Assembly (NCBI GenBank): GCA_043804635.1
Contig: JAZDIU010000011.1
Coordinates: 5,634 to 69,633 of the forward strand
Length of the DNA stretch: 64,000 nucleotides
Direction: 5' to 3'
DNA from: JAZDIU01 sp043804635
GTDB lineage: Bacteria > Chloroflexota > Dehalococcoidia > Dehalococcoidales > UBA2162
Shown: one piece after another, positions 31,928-40,619 of the stretch
Layout: every line of letters begins with the position of its first letter
Position numbering within the stretch: the stretch's first letter is position 1
The notes under the pieces: generated by a model
The model's database searches: none
The model's input: the letters and a program-made list of their open reading frames with translations, nothing else
What the model was told of the DNA's origin: nothing
Position numbers and translations under genes: made by a program

Positions 31928-32218
31928 ATGATAAGAACAAAGTCAAGGCTTGGCCCGAACCCCTACGGCGCAGGTGGTTTTACCGTAACTTTCGGTGAGG
32001 CGGACCGGGTAACTTCCGCCATCGTTACTTGTGACCGTGGGGATATTTTCGGCGCTAACGATACTCAGTATGGAATCCGGGTTTCCTTTGCCACGAATGT
32101 CGTAACCATTGTTGTCGTGCAAGCGACGACTGTCGGTGCTGGTCCGAATGCCTGGGCTGAAGTCGGGGCTATCGCTTTGAACGCTCGCACGTTTACAGTG
32201 GTCGCGAATATCGAGTAA
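31928..32218 (+). CDS. Small beta protein, paralog 3 of 3
   Basis: A 96-residue paralog (KSRLGPNPYGAGGF start, FTVVANIE end), closer to paralog 1. It starts eight bases after paralog 2 behind AGGAGG and is followed by a large hairpin rather than by another gene. Confidence 0.6.
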   Translation: MIRTKSRLGPNPYGAGGFTVTFGEADRVTSAIVTCDRGDIFGANDTQYGIRVSFATNVVTIVVVQATTVGAGPNAWAEVGAIALNARTFTVVANIE

Positions 32219-32240
32219 GGCTTTAACAATTTAATACCTC

Positions 32241-32320
32241 GCCCGGGTTTGCTTAACCATCCTTGCTAACCAAGTAAGGCAAGGGGTGGTCACAGGAATA
32301 TGCGATGGGCAAACCCGGGC
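32241..32320 (+). other. Nested RNA hairpin in the structural operon
   Basis: GCCCGGGTTTGC (32241-32252) pairs perfectly with GCAAACCCGGGC (32309-32320). Inside, CCATCCTTGC (32257-32266) pairs with GCAAGGGGTGG (32279-32289). No T-run follows, so this looks like an mRNA processing, stabilising or attenuation element between highly expressed genes. Confidence 0.65.
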
Positions 32321-32382
32321 AATTTCCTAACTTTGATTATTAAAGCATCTCTAAGAGATGAGAAATAAAAGGATGGTGCTAA

Positions 32383-33054
32383 ATGATATCTCAGTTATCT
32401 CCTCTGTTCTCGAAAGTTTCCACTTTTGTAAGGCCGGAAGATTTCCTTCTTCAAAAGGGGCAGTGGGTTAAGTTTTCCTCCGCATGGCAGGGAAATTTCC
32501 CCGAGAATCTCCCCGGCGGTTCTTTTATCGTGAAAGAAGAACCGGTACTGGTCAAGTACGATATTTCACGCATAATCCCCGGTAACGATTTTGTAGATAT
32601 CGACCTTTCGAACCAGACAATGCCCACCGCAGCTGGTGTAGGCGGGACACAGCAATTATATCCCTCTCAGCCTGGCGTTCTTTATCAGATTGTTCTTGGT
32701 TTCAAGAAAGGCAATTATTTTATTCCTTTTTACATTCCTGGTGGAAGTCCCATCTTTACCCTTTCTTCTTCTTTTCTTACTTCTCCGAACTTTGCCGCGG
32801 CCGACGGCCGGCGTTATCTGGGTTCCAAGACTTATAGGGATTCCCCGGAAGACACACCTCTTATAAGTCTTTATACTATCCAGAACATGCCTTCCATCGT
32901 TCTTCGTTACTACGCTGATATTGGTATCAATTTCGAGAAAATCGTTGTGACTTACAATGTTAATAAATGTAAGATTTCACCGATTCAGCTCAGTCCGGAG
33001 CAAGAAGAAAGGGCTCTCAAGATCCCGTATTACACCGAATTCGTGAACTTCTAA
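32383..33054 (+). CDS. Beta-rich structural protein
   Basis: A 223-residue protein with almost only strands and loops, rich in Pro, Phe, Ser and Tyr (LLQKGQWVKFSSAW, NYFIPFYIPGGSPIFTLSS). A jelly-roll fold is possible from composition. Its upstream region has an imperfect SD. It may be a second coat or spike component. An exact palindrome follows the stop. Confidence 0.5.
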   Translation: MISQLSPLFSKVSTFVRPEDFLLQKGQWVKFSSAWQGNFPENLPGGSFIVKEEPVLVKYDISRIIPGNDFVDIDLSNQTMPTAAGVGGTQQLYPSQPGVLYQIVLGFKKGNYFIPFYIPGGSPIFTLSSSFLTSPNFAAADGRRYLGSKTYRDSPEDTPLISLYTIQNMPSIVLRYYADIGINFEKIVVTYNVNKCKISPIQLSPEQEERALKIPYYTEFVNF

Positions 33055-33055
33055 A

Positions 33056-33071
33056 TATTTCTCAAGAAATA
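33056..33071 (+). repeat. Dispersed 16-bp palindrome (CA form)
   Basis: Exact copy two bases after the stop codon and before TTCAGGAGGG of the next gene. Confidence 0.9.
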
Positions 33072-33090
33072 AATTCAGGAGGGTTTAATT

Positions 33091-33435
33091 ATGCCTACTG
33101 CAAGAACAGCCGCGTTAGCAGTTGCTAACATTGTCACACTGGTGACGGTACCGGTAAACAAAAAACTGGTATTGGATTCTGTTATTATCGATAACCAAGG
33201 AGCGGCGGGTCACACAATTCATTTGCGCGATGATTTTACCCCGGATGCTTCAAACGGCACGCCTGTTCCCGCCGGCCAGACCATTGAAAAGGCGCAATGG
33301 ACCGTAGGTACGCTTTTAACCGCGTCCATTCCAAAAAACGAGCTCGAGACAAAAGAATTTCTTGGCACGCTTAGATGTTACGCGGATGGGGCTGAAGCGT
33401 TGTGTATTATAACCTGCGATTATCATTTTGAATAA
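33091..33435 (+). CDS. Small beta-rich structural protein
   Basis: A 114-residue protein (MPTARTAALAVANIVTLV start) with alternating strands; VPNKKLVLDSVII is typical of phage head-fibre or attachment proteins. No family assigned. AGGAGGG upstream. Confidence 0.5.
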   Translation: MPTARTAALAVANIVTLVTVPVNKKLVLDSVIIDNQGAAGHTIHLRDDFTPDASNGTPVPAGQTIEKAQWTVGTLLTASIPKNELETKEFLGTLRCYADGAEALCIITCDYHFE

Positions 33436-33447
33436 AGGAGGTGACTC

Positions 33448-33951
33448 ATGAGAGTTGTCGATGATCGGGTAAGAACCGCTGGTATTCAAGACGGGGCGGT
33501 AGTTAATGCAAAAATCACAAATGGTACGATTACAGAACCCAAGCTAGTTGTTCCGACCGGAAATACGAAAAATGCTCTCAGGGTAGCAAAATTCATTTAT
33601 GATTTTGCTGTTGATGGTGGTGCTATTGCTGCCATTCCGTTTCGTGGCGAAGCTTTGCCGGCTAATTCTATTATCAAGGGTGGGCGAGCTTACGTTGTTC
33701 ACGAGTTAACTTCTGGCGGTGCGGCATCGGCCGGGATTACGGCAGTAGCAGGCGACGATTTAATCGCTGATACCTTAATCGCCGCGCCGCCCTGGAATTT
33801 AGCAAATACGGAAATTGGTTTAATTCCAATTGGTACTTTGATAACCGATGTCCCATGGCCGGCCGGAGGTATTCCTACTCTTAACGTTGAACATTTTGTT
33901 TTAACAGACGGCCTTGTTTATCTTTGGCTGGAATACATAGTTATCGGTTAA
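33448..33951 (+). CDS. Fibre-like structural protein
   Basis: A 167-residue protein. The opening (VVDDRVRTAGIQDGAVVNAKITNGTITEPKL) is a short repeated phage-fibre style motif: I-x-D-G-A-V-x-x-x-K-I followed by a second copy. The rest is beta-rich. Likely a trimeric adhesin or spike component. AGGAGG upstream. Confidence 0.5.
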   Translation: MRVVDDRVRTAGIQDGAVVNAKITNGTITEPKLVVPTGNTKNALRVAKFIYDFAVDGGAIAAIPFRGEALPANSIIKGGRAYVVHELTSGGAASAGITAVAGDDLIADTLIAAPPWNLANTEIGLIPIGTLITDVPWPAGGIPTLNVEHFVLTDGLVYLWLEYIVIG

Positions 33952-33997
33952 CCTTAGTCGCGTAGTCATAGGTACTTAATCTTCCGGAGGAAAAAAC

Positions 33998-35152
33998 ATG
34001 ACAATGCCAAGAGATGGAATTCCCTTTACCCAGTTTGTCCAAAATATGGACAAAAGCATGGGTATTCTCAATGCTAACCTTGTTGCCTTGAAAACTTCTG
34101 TTGACGTTTTGTCTGCACAGGTGAAAACAACAAAAAGTCCTACTGTTGTAACAACCGGCGTTCCCCTCCCTGGGCCTCAGCTTTCGACGTTATCACAATC
34201 CGAGACCTTTCTCTCTCTTTTTAACCAGTCGATTCACGATAAAGGGGTTGCGACCGGCGGTTCGATATCAACGCTTACTGATTCGAGAAAAAACTGGTCA
34301 ATGAATGTTTTTTGTAACAGCATTATTTTTATGCTTATCGGAGGCCAGGTTTTTATCAGGGTAATCAGTTCAAATAATGCCAATTCTGTTTCCTTCGACG
34401 ATCTTTCTCCTAATATGCAAGCTATCGCCGGCGTTCCTTACGTGATTCAGCACGTTGAGTTATCGCCGGACGACATTCATGAACTTGCGGCCAGGCTCGG
34501 TTCCAGCGATACTTATGATAGGCGTGGTGAGGTTGTCTGGCAATGCGGGTTTGAGGATTCGCTTGGTTTTGTTCCGCTCGCACTACCAGCAGGCGCTACC
34601 CTTACCCGTTCAACGTTACAGCAACGAAACGGGTCTGTGAGTTGCAGATTCCTAACAAACAATGTTCCGGGGAATGCCGTCGGCATGTCTAAATTCTTGC
34701 AGATATTACCTAAAGGAAATATGTCTTTTGAGGTATCGTTTACCATTTCGGGTGGCCCAACTTATTCATTTGCGTTTGCGAGAAGCGTCCAAATCGTTGG
34801 TGCCTATTTAAATGTAGGTATTGTCAGATTACTTCTTTCCGGAGCCGATGTTCTGGTTCAGGTATTGGTAAACAATGTTTATGTCACCATTGATACTGTG
34901 CAGATAGTTGCAACCGACAGTTTCTTCCACACGATGAAACTGGTATTGAATTTTGATACAGGTAAGTATCTCAGGTTAATGCTCGATAACAAGCAATATG
35001 ACCTCACTAATTATAATATTGGTCTCGGCGCATCTTTGTACGGGTTTCCATATATCATAGCTCAGATTATGGTTACAAGCGTTGGCGTAATCGAAAATGC
35101 GTTTTTTGACGATGCCATTATTTGCCAGAACGAGCCCGGTAACTCCATTTAG
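33998..35152 (+). CDS. Structural protein with coiled coil and lectin-like C-terminus
   Basis: A 384-residue protein. A helical N-terminus (MDKSMGILNANLVALKTSVDVLSAQVKT) suggests a trimeric stalk. From about 175 (FEDSLGFVPLALPAG... LQQRNGSVSCRF) the pattern fits a concanavalin-like sandwich, ending with a strand-rich LMLDNKQYDLTNYN part. Candidate receptor-binding component. CGGAGG upstream. Confidence 0.5.
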   Translation: MTMPRDGIPFTQFVQNMDKSMGILNANLVALKTSVDVLSAQVKTTKSPTVVTTGVPLPGPQLSTLSQSETFLSLFNQSIHDKGVATGGSISTLTDSRKNWSMNVFCNSIIFMLIGGQVFIRVISSNNANSVSFDDLSPNMQAIAGVPYVIQHVELSPDDIHELAARLGSSDTYDRRGEVVWQCGFEDSLGFVPLALPAGATLTRSTLQQRNGSVSCRFLTNNVPGNAVGMSKFLQILPKGNMSFEVSFTISGGPTYSFAFARSVQIVGAYLNVGIVRLLLSGADVLVQVLVNNVYVTIDTVQIVATDSFFHTMKLVLNFDTGKYLRLMLDNKQYDLTNYNIGLGASLYGFPYIIAQIMVTSVGVIENAFFDDAIICQNEPGNSI

Positions 35153-35160
35153 GAGGTTTT

Positions 35161-35625
35161 ATGAGTTCATCTTTAATCGAATTTGAACAAAACAATGGTG
35201 ATGTTACCCGGGTAAAACCAGCCAGTGGTTTACCGGTTGTTTTGGGGCTTGCACCGGTTGGAAGTAAGATCACGACGGAGATTTTTGACTTTGCTGCAAT
35301 CGCGGCAGCGACGGTATCAGCTCTCGGGGATTGCACAGTTGTTGACTTGAGTACAAACCCTCGTACGCTTTCCCTCACGGTAGAAGTTACCTACAATGCT
35401 GCCGCGACAAGGGGGGTCGTAATTCACGTTCGTTCATCGGCGGATAACGTAAATTACGATACGATTGATTGGGATACCTGGTCTCCAATCTTTACCCCTG
35501 GAGTGGCTATTCGCCAGACTAAAAATTACGATGTTGATCCGTACGGTATCAAGGTTCTGGTCGAGAATCTTGACCCGGCTCAAACAATAACCGCAGTAAG
35601 AGTATTAGCGACGGTAGGTGCATAA
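35161..35625 (+). CDS. Beta-rich structural protein
   Basis: A 154-residue protein. The mid part TVVDLSTNPRTLSLTVEVTYNAAATRGVVIHVRSSADNVNYDTIDW is typical of phage adaptor or baseplate-like beta proteins. Ends with AVRVLATVGA, one base before the next ATG overlap (ATAATG). No family assigned. Confidence 0.5.
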   Translation: MSSSLIEFEQNNGDVTRVKPASGLPVVLGLAPVGSKITTEIFDFAAIAAATVSALGDCTVVDLSTNPRTLSLTVEVTYNAAATRGVVIHVRSSADNVNYDTIDWDTWSPIFTPGVAIRQTKNYDVDPYGIKVLVENLDPAQTITAVRVLATVGA

Positions 35626-36149
35626 TGAAAAGACCTCCAGTTGTCGATAATGTCCAGGAAGTTGAAATTCCCTTACTTTCTCCTACTCTTGGCGTCGCTG
35701 TTCTCGCGAATGACGGTACCAATTTGCCGTATTCGGCGCCAAACACTACCGTATTAGGAGTGGGCGCGCCGGCCGTCGGGTGGCAGGGAATATATAATTT
35801 TGAGCAGAACAATGCCATTGAAGTCACCGGGCTTGAATTATATCTGGAATGGCAGAGCATGTTTACTGTTGGCGCCGGCGTTGGAACCGATACCACCAGT
35901 CGGGTAGAAATGTCGGTAAATGGTGGTGGTGCTTGGACCGCGGTTACAGATTGGTTCACTCATGCTAATGCAGCTTTAACTACCAGAGTAAGAGCTGGGG
36001 TGGGAAGATGGCAAAATATTATCATTTCTGGTGTTGACCAGCTTCGTTTTCGTCTTGTTCATTATGTCGGGGCGGCCGATGGTGTTTCTCAAAGTACGGT
36101 GCAGATGAGGTCAAGCTCAAGAGTGATTATCACGTATAGGAAGTCGTAA
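35625..36149 (+). CDS. Beta-rich structural protein
   Basis: A 174-residue protein with jelly-roll-like pattern (WQGIYNFEQNNAIEVTGLELYLEW, RFRLVHYVGAADG). It overlaps the preceding stop by one base (TAATG), showing coupled translation. Function unknown; likely a surface or attachment component. Confidence 0.5.
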   Translation: MKRPPVVDNVQEVEIPLLSPTLGVAVLANDGTNLPYSAPNTTVLGVGAPAVGWQGIYNFEQNNAIEVTGLELYLEWQSMFTVGAGVGTDTTSRVEMSVNGGGAWTAVTDWFTHANAALTTRVRAGVGRWQNIIISGVDQLRFRLVHYVGAADGVSQSTVQMRSSSRVIITYRKS

Positions 36150-36151
36150 AG

Positions 36152-38152
36152 ATGAGCGCAGAATTGAGACTACTTGAAAACGCGGTATATTTCCATCCTA
36201 CTCTGGGAGCGCCCGGGACTGATTATCCTATCGGTACCAGGCAATACCCGGTAAATAACGGTATTGATTTAAGGGCAATATTGGCTGCCAGAGGATTAAA
36301 TACTGTTGTTTTGCTTGACTCCTGGGCTCTCGATGCAGATATGGTCGGAGTAAGATTTACCTCAGAGCAAGACTTCGGCGCTCCGACGCTAACGCTAGGC
36401 GGTTTTGTGATAAGCTACGCCGATAGGCTAGTTATTACAGGGGACGGTGGAGGAGCGGCGTTTCGGCTAACAGATTGCGACGTGACCGCTTTAACTAACG
36501 TTTTTTTCCCGCTAATGATAAACTGTCGGATTTTTAATGTTACAATGTCCGGTGCCGGAGGCAGGCTTGAGGCTTATAATTGTACGTTTGAGAACGTACC
36601 ATTTCTTGATTTTAATGCATCTTCTGGTTTTATTCAAAACGCAAAAGCCCCGCGGTTGTCGGTCAGGAATGTTGTTACCGGTGGTCTTCTTACCGTTATT
36701 GATATGGACGGGGGTATTCTCACTCTTGAGGCGACCTGTACCGCTGGTACTATCAATGTTTTTGGAAATTGCGAGCTTGTAAATCTTACGGCCGGAGCTA
36801 CGGTCAACGATTACCGCGACAAGGCTTATGCTACGGCCTTAATAGACGGTGTTCACGTCGATTCGGTGCTCGGCGCGGCCGGTACCGCTTATCCCCTCGG
36901 TACTCCCGAGCATCCGGTAAGCAACTTAACTGACGCTCTTGTTATTGCAGCAGCGTTCAATACTCGCATTATTAGATTGCATGGTGCAGTGACTTATACT
37001 ATTGCAGCACATTTAACTCAACAATATGTCTTTATTGGTGACGGTAAATTATCTACTGTGTTATTCATGAACTTCAAGAACATGGTTGGTTCTTGTTTCG
37101 AGAATATTAAACTTACTGGTCAACAGAACGATAACGTTGCTATTACTGCCACTAATTGCTATGTACAGGCTGCCTTTACTGGTAATGTTTACGATTCCAT
37201 TATCGGCCCCAGCTCTGGCATAGGTGGAATGAATGGATGCAATTTCTATAACTGCCATGCAGAAGTCGGTTGTACGTTCACTGTGTGGAACTCTAATAAT
37301 AACTCATTTGTTGGATTGTCAGGTGAGTTGACTATTTCCAACCAGGTAAATGCAAACAATACACGTATTGATGGTGTTTCTCTGTTTTTAACTATCGCTG
37401 CCTCAATGACAACCGGCACTTTATATCTGTATGGAAATATTAGTCAATTAATTAACTTGACAGGCGGTACGGTTGTTTACGACAGAACCGATTCTGCAAA
37501 GATTAATAATTTATTAAGTCCTCCTATTCCGGCGCTTATCGAAGTGTGGCAGTCAGAGTTAGGGATGCCTGAAGCCAATATGGAGTGGACTCATCCATTA
37601 ACCGGTACCCCTTGGACAGTGCAAACCAACGGCATTTATCGTGAGTTTTATACTGCTCCAGCTGCCTCAGAAAACGCTCGTCTTGTTGGTAAAAATCTCT
37701 GGATGGTAGCTCCTGGTTCTTATGGCACAAATACCATTTACAAAAAGATTATCCTTGAGTATGTCATAAGGCTAACAACATTAGCTAATTTCGATAATGG
37801 CAGCACTATCTGGGGTATGACCCCTAATAAAACAGATACCAGATTATCGAACAATGTGCTTGGCTTTGTTCTTTTGGCTGATGTTTTGCAGGCATTGACA
37901 GACAATGGCGGTGCTGAAACTGTTACAGCTATACCAGGAGCTGTTTTAACTATTGCTAATAAGCTTGGTATTGAAATCTACGCTGGTCACATTAAGTTTT
38001 TTGTCAACGAAGTTCAGGTTGCTGACCACACAGTGAACTTACCGAATGCTCCGATGTATCGAAACATCTATCTGTTAAACGAAGCAGGCGGCGCTACTGG
38101 CTTTGGACTCATGGGTAACGAAATGCACGCAGAGACAATAGTGAGGAATTAA
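36152..38152 (+). CDS. Large beta-helix structural protein with two internal modules
   Basis: A 666-residue protein. A module beginning HPTLGAPGTDYPIGTRQYPV recurs at about residue 228 as HVDSVLGAAGTAYPLGTPEHPV. Each is followed by short alternating strands with Asn/Gly/Cys-containing turns, as in parallel beta-helices. The last 200 residues are a lectin-like sandwich. Such two-part proteins are typical receptor-binding or host-surface degrading fibres. The central copy is more AT-rich than its neighbours, hinting at separate origin (visual impression). Confidence 0.55.
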   Translation: MSAELRLLENAVYFHPTLGAPGTDYPIGTRQYPVNNGIDLRAILAARGLNTVVLLDSWALDADMVGVRFTSEQDFGAPTLTLGGFVISYADRLVITGDGGGAAFRLTDCDVTALTNVFFPLMINCRIFNVTMSGAGGRLEAYNCTFENVPFLDFNASSGFIQNAKAPRLSVRNVVTGGLLTVIDMDGGILTLEATCTAGTINVFGNCELVNLTAGATVNDYRDKAYATALIDGVHVDSVLGAAGTAYPLGTPEHPVSNLTDALVIAAAFNTRIIRLHGAVTYTIAAHLTQQYVFIGDGKLSTVLFMNFKNMVGSCFENIKLTGQQNDNVAITATNCYVQAAFTGNVYDSIIGPSSGIGGMNGCNFYNCHAEVGCTFTVWNSNNNSFVGLSGELTISNQVNANNTRIDGVSLFLTIAASMTTGTLYLYGNISQLINLTGGTVVYDRTDSAKINNLLSPPIPALIEVWQSELGMPEANMEWTHPLTGTPWTVQTNGIYREFYTAPAASENARLVGKNLWMVAPGSYGTNTIYKKIILEYVIRLTTLANFDNGSTIWGMTPNKTDTRLSNNVLGFVLLADVLQALTDNGGAETVTAIPGAVLTIANKLGIEIYAGHIKFFVNEVQVADHTVNLPNAPMYRNIYLLNEAGGATGFGLMGNEMHAETIVRN

Positions 38153-38153
38153 A

Positions 38154-38624
38154 ATGGCTACGATAGATGAGTTATACATTCTATTAAGACAGCTAGCTGG
38201 CGGGGCAACGTCTTTACAGGAGCTAAAAGACATTCTTAATGCCGGGCTCGACCTGGACCAAGACCCCTTAATCGGCACGGCAGGGTTACTCTTGGATGGG
38301 ACAGAGCAGACTATTTATGATGTTAACGGAGCAGGCATTCCCTGGAAGTTCGAGGGCGGGTACATTGATTTGTCCGCCTTGATTGCTACTGATACGGTCA
38401 TAATCAGATTTTACGCTACGTCAGGTGATGGTGTCACCATAGTTGGAAGGCAGATAAGCATTGATGCGGCTAATACCTACACAGGAGCGGTCAGTCCTCC
38501 CAATATAGTGATTGGAGAGCTGCCTCCGACAGCGTATGAAATTAAGATTACTATTCAGTGCACGGCTCACGTGGCTTATAAGACGGTGTACCCGCATTTC
38601 TATGATTCTGTCAGAGGCGGATAA
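38154..38624 (+). CDS. Structural protein of unknown role
   Basis: A 156-residue protein: an N-terminal helix (ATIDELYILLRQLAGGATSLQELKDILNAGL) followed by a beta domain. It starts two bases after the beta-helix gene. Unassigned. Confidence 0.5.
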   Translation: MATIDELYILLRQLAGGATSLQELKDILNAGLDLDQDPLIGTAGLLLDGTEQTIYDVNGAGIPWKFEGGYIDLSALIATDTVIIRFYATSGDGVTIVGRQISIDAANTYTGAVSPPNIVIGELPPTAYEIKITIQCTAHVAYKTVYPHFYDSVRGG

Positions 38625-38632
38625 GGAGAAAC

Positions 38633-39058
38633 ATGTTACCAGAAGATTTACTCATGGCGATTGGTACGGTCTTCGCCGTTAGAAAGACCATCAATCAGAA
38701 TACCATCGTAGCAGCAGGGATAGCTCTCACTGGTGTAGCTACAGGCAATCTCTTAATTGAGGATATTATTGCTCAGGTAGCCACCGCAGTGGACTCAGTT
38801 GGTCATGCGGCGGTGATTGAGCTGTATTCGGACAATGTGCTGGGCAATGCTTCCTTTATGACGATGGCTCAAGCGAAGCTGCCAGCTAACGGAGGGTGTG
38901 ATTTTAAGAATGCCACCACCGCTCGCAAGCTATTACTGGAAACAGGGAAGAAATTATCAGTCAAGGCTACTACGGAAGATGTTACCTCAAATGCCAATAT
39001 CACATTCACTATTATTTGCAGAAAATTAGATAACGGAGCAAATCTTGCAGCAGCGTAA
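38633..39058 (+). CDS. Beta-rich structural protein
   Basis: A 141-residue protein (VAAGIALTGVATGNLLIEDIIAQV, SNANITFTIICRKLD). Resembles phage decoration proteins in composition. Unassigned. TAAGGAGA upstream. Confidence 0.45.
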   Translation: MLPEDLLMAIGTVFAVRKTINQNTIVAAGIALTGVATGNLLIEDIIAQVATAVDSVGHAAVIELYSDNVLGNASFMTMAQAKLPANGGCDFKNATTARKLLLETGKKLSVKATTEDVTSNANITFTIICRKLDNGANLAAA

Positions 39059-39068
39059 GGAGATAAAG

Positions 39069-39281
39069 ATGCCCACTGAGAAAACAAATCAGATTTTAAC
39101 TGAAGCAGTCCTATCCAAGAAAGCTCGTATCGAAGCTAATGATAGAGACATTGTTGATTACCAGGAGAAGATAATTCTTCTTGAAGCCCAGAATAGAGAG
39201 CTTCAGGAGCAGATTGATGCAGTCTTCACTGATGTCCCTGCTGTAGATACGGCTGTGAATAATCCTGTTAAAGAGGGCTAA
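39069..39281 (+). CDS. Coiled-coil small protein
   Basis: A 70-residue protein, nearly all helix with heptad-like Leu/Ile (IVDYQEKIILLEAQNRELQEQI). ATG 39069 has AGGAGAT upstream. It directly precedes the LamG array and might trimerise or chaperone those fibres. Confidence 0.55.
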   Translation: MPTEKTNQILTEAVLSKKARIEANDRDIVDYQEKIILLEAQNRELQEQIDAVFTDVPAVDTAVNNPVKEG

Positions 39282-39947
39282 TTGGATACCACTCGTGGTT
39301 TAGTTCTCTCAATGGCAGACCAGATGGGCGGTCCATCACCGTCTATTGTCTCCATTAAAGACCAGTCACGTCGTAAAAATGACTCAATAGCAATGACAGG
39401 AATAACATGGTCGCAGTTACCGTCTGGGCTATGGGTCGCAAATTTTGATGGAGCAACAAGTTATATCAATTTTGGCTCTCCTCTTTCGGTAACTGGACTA
39501 TCAAAATGCACAATTACATCATGGGTAAAAGCTACTGTTTTAGGAGTAGATAATAGAACAATTATTAGAAAACAGATGGCTGCTGGCAGAGAATTTACTA
39601 TGGCGGTTTCCTTTACAAGCAAACCATTTTATACCGCATATGCCAGGATAGTAGTGGTAGACCCTTATACGATTTTAGTTAACAGATGGTATTTTATTGC
39701 AGCATCATGGAGTGGGGGACTTAATTTCTCTTTGTATATAAATGATTTAAGGTTCGACCTTGTTTTTGGAGCATTACCAGTGGTTGTTCGGACAGCAACT
39801 CCAATGGTTGTCGGACAACACTCGTTATTAAATAATACTGAGGTCTGGAATGGTTCAATGGCTGAAATTAATTTTTATAATTGCGCTCTTTCTCCCATGC
39901 AAGTGAGAACACTTTACGGTGAGCAACGCAGGTTTTTCGGAGTATAA
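39282..39947 (+). CDS. LamG-like lectin domain protein, copy 1 of 4
   Basis: A 221-residue concanavalin/LamG-type protein. W-x-x-x-FDGATSYINFG, ITSWVKAT and RWYFIAASW are the standard strands, then YINDLRF and VVGQHS, ending QRRFFGV. TTG start follows the previous TAA at once. Likely carbohydrate-binding surface protein. Confidence 0.7.
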   Translation: MDTTRGLVLSMADQMGGPSPSIVSIKDQSRRKNDSIAMTGITWSQLPSGLWVANFDGATSYINFGSPLSVTGLSKCTITSWVKATVLGVDNRTIIRKQMAAGREFTMAVSFTSKPFYTAYARIVVVDPYTILVNRWYFIAASWSGGLNFSLYINDLRFDLVFGALPVVVRTATPMVVGQHSLLNNTEVWNGSMAEINFYNCALSPMQVRTLYGEQRRFFGV

Positions 39948-40619
39948 ATGACCAGCTTAACTCAGCAACTATTATATTCCCCAGAAGTAAGTATTGGGCT
40001 GTCGCCTGATACTCTGGTTCTGATTGACAAATCGAGACATAAAAGAAACGGTACTTTCATTAACCATACTAAATGGACACGCCTGCCTACAGGTGTATGG
40101 GTTCTCGATTTTGACGGCGTTGACGATGCTGTTACTATCCCCTTTGACAGAAGCACTTATAACATCCCCAAAATGACTATCTGTGCTTGGTTCAATCAAA
40201 GAGAGGTTAAGAATCAGCGCCTTATAAACTGCTGGCAAGCACTACAATACGACTGGCTGATGTCATGCCCTGCGGGAGCACCACAAAACAGGATGGTGGT
40301 GGGTAAGGGTGGTAACGCTGGCGCAGCATCTAAAATCCTTCCTATTAATACATGGTATTTCGCTTGTGCAACACTGGCTCGGAACGGAGCTAATGCAGAT
40401 ACATCAATTTATATTAACGGAGTATTTGGAGCATCTGCTTCAGCAGGCACTGCCGTTCCTGTAAGTGGCAGTGCAATGGTTATTGGGCAACCAGCTAGTC
40501 TTGATAACACTCTATGTTGGAACGGTCCGATAGGGAAGATTGATATTTATTCATACCTGCTTTCAGCAGGGCAAATACTTAATCTATTCGAGAGCAGTCG
40601 GCGTTTATATGGAGTGTAA
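39948..40619 (+). CDS. LamG-like lectin domain protein, copy 2 of 4
   Basis: A 223-residue paralog (WVLDFDGVDDAV, MTICAWFNQ, TWYFACATL, SIYINGVFG, AMVIGQPASLDN) ending SRRLYGV. Start ATG abuts the previous stop with no spacer, as in the other copies. Confidence 0.7.
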   Translation: MTSLTQQLLYSPEVSIGLSPDTLVLIDKSRHKRNGTFINHTKWTRLPTGVWVLDFDGVDDAVTIPFDRSTYNIPKMTICAWFNQREVKNQRLINCWQALQYDWLMSCPAGAPQNRMVVGKGGNAGAASKILPINTWYFACATLARNGANADTSIYINGVFGASASAGTAVPVSGSAMVIGQPASLDNTLCWNGPIGKIDIYSYLLSAGQILNLFESSRRLYGV

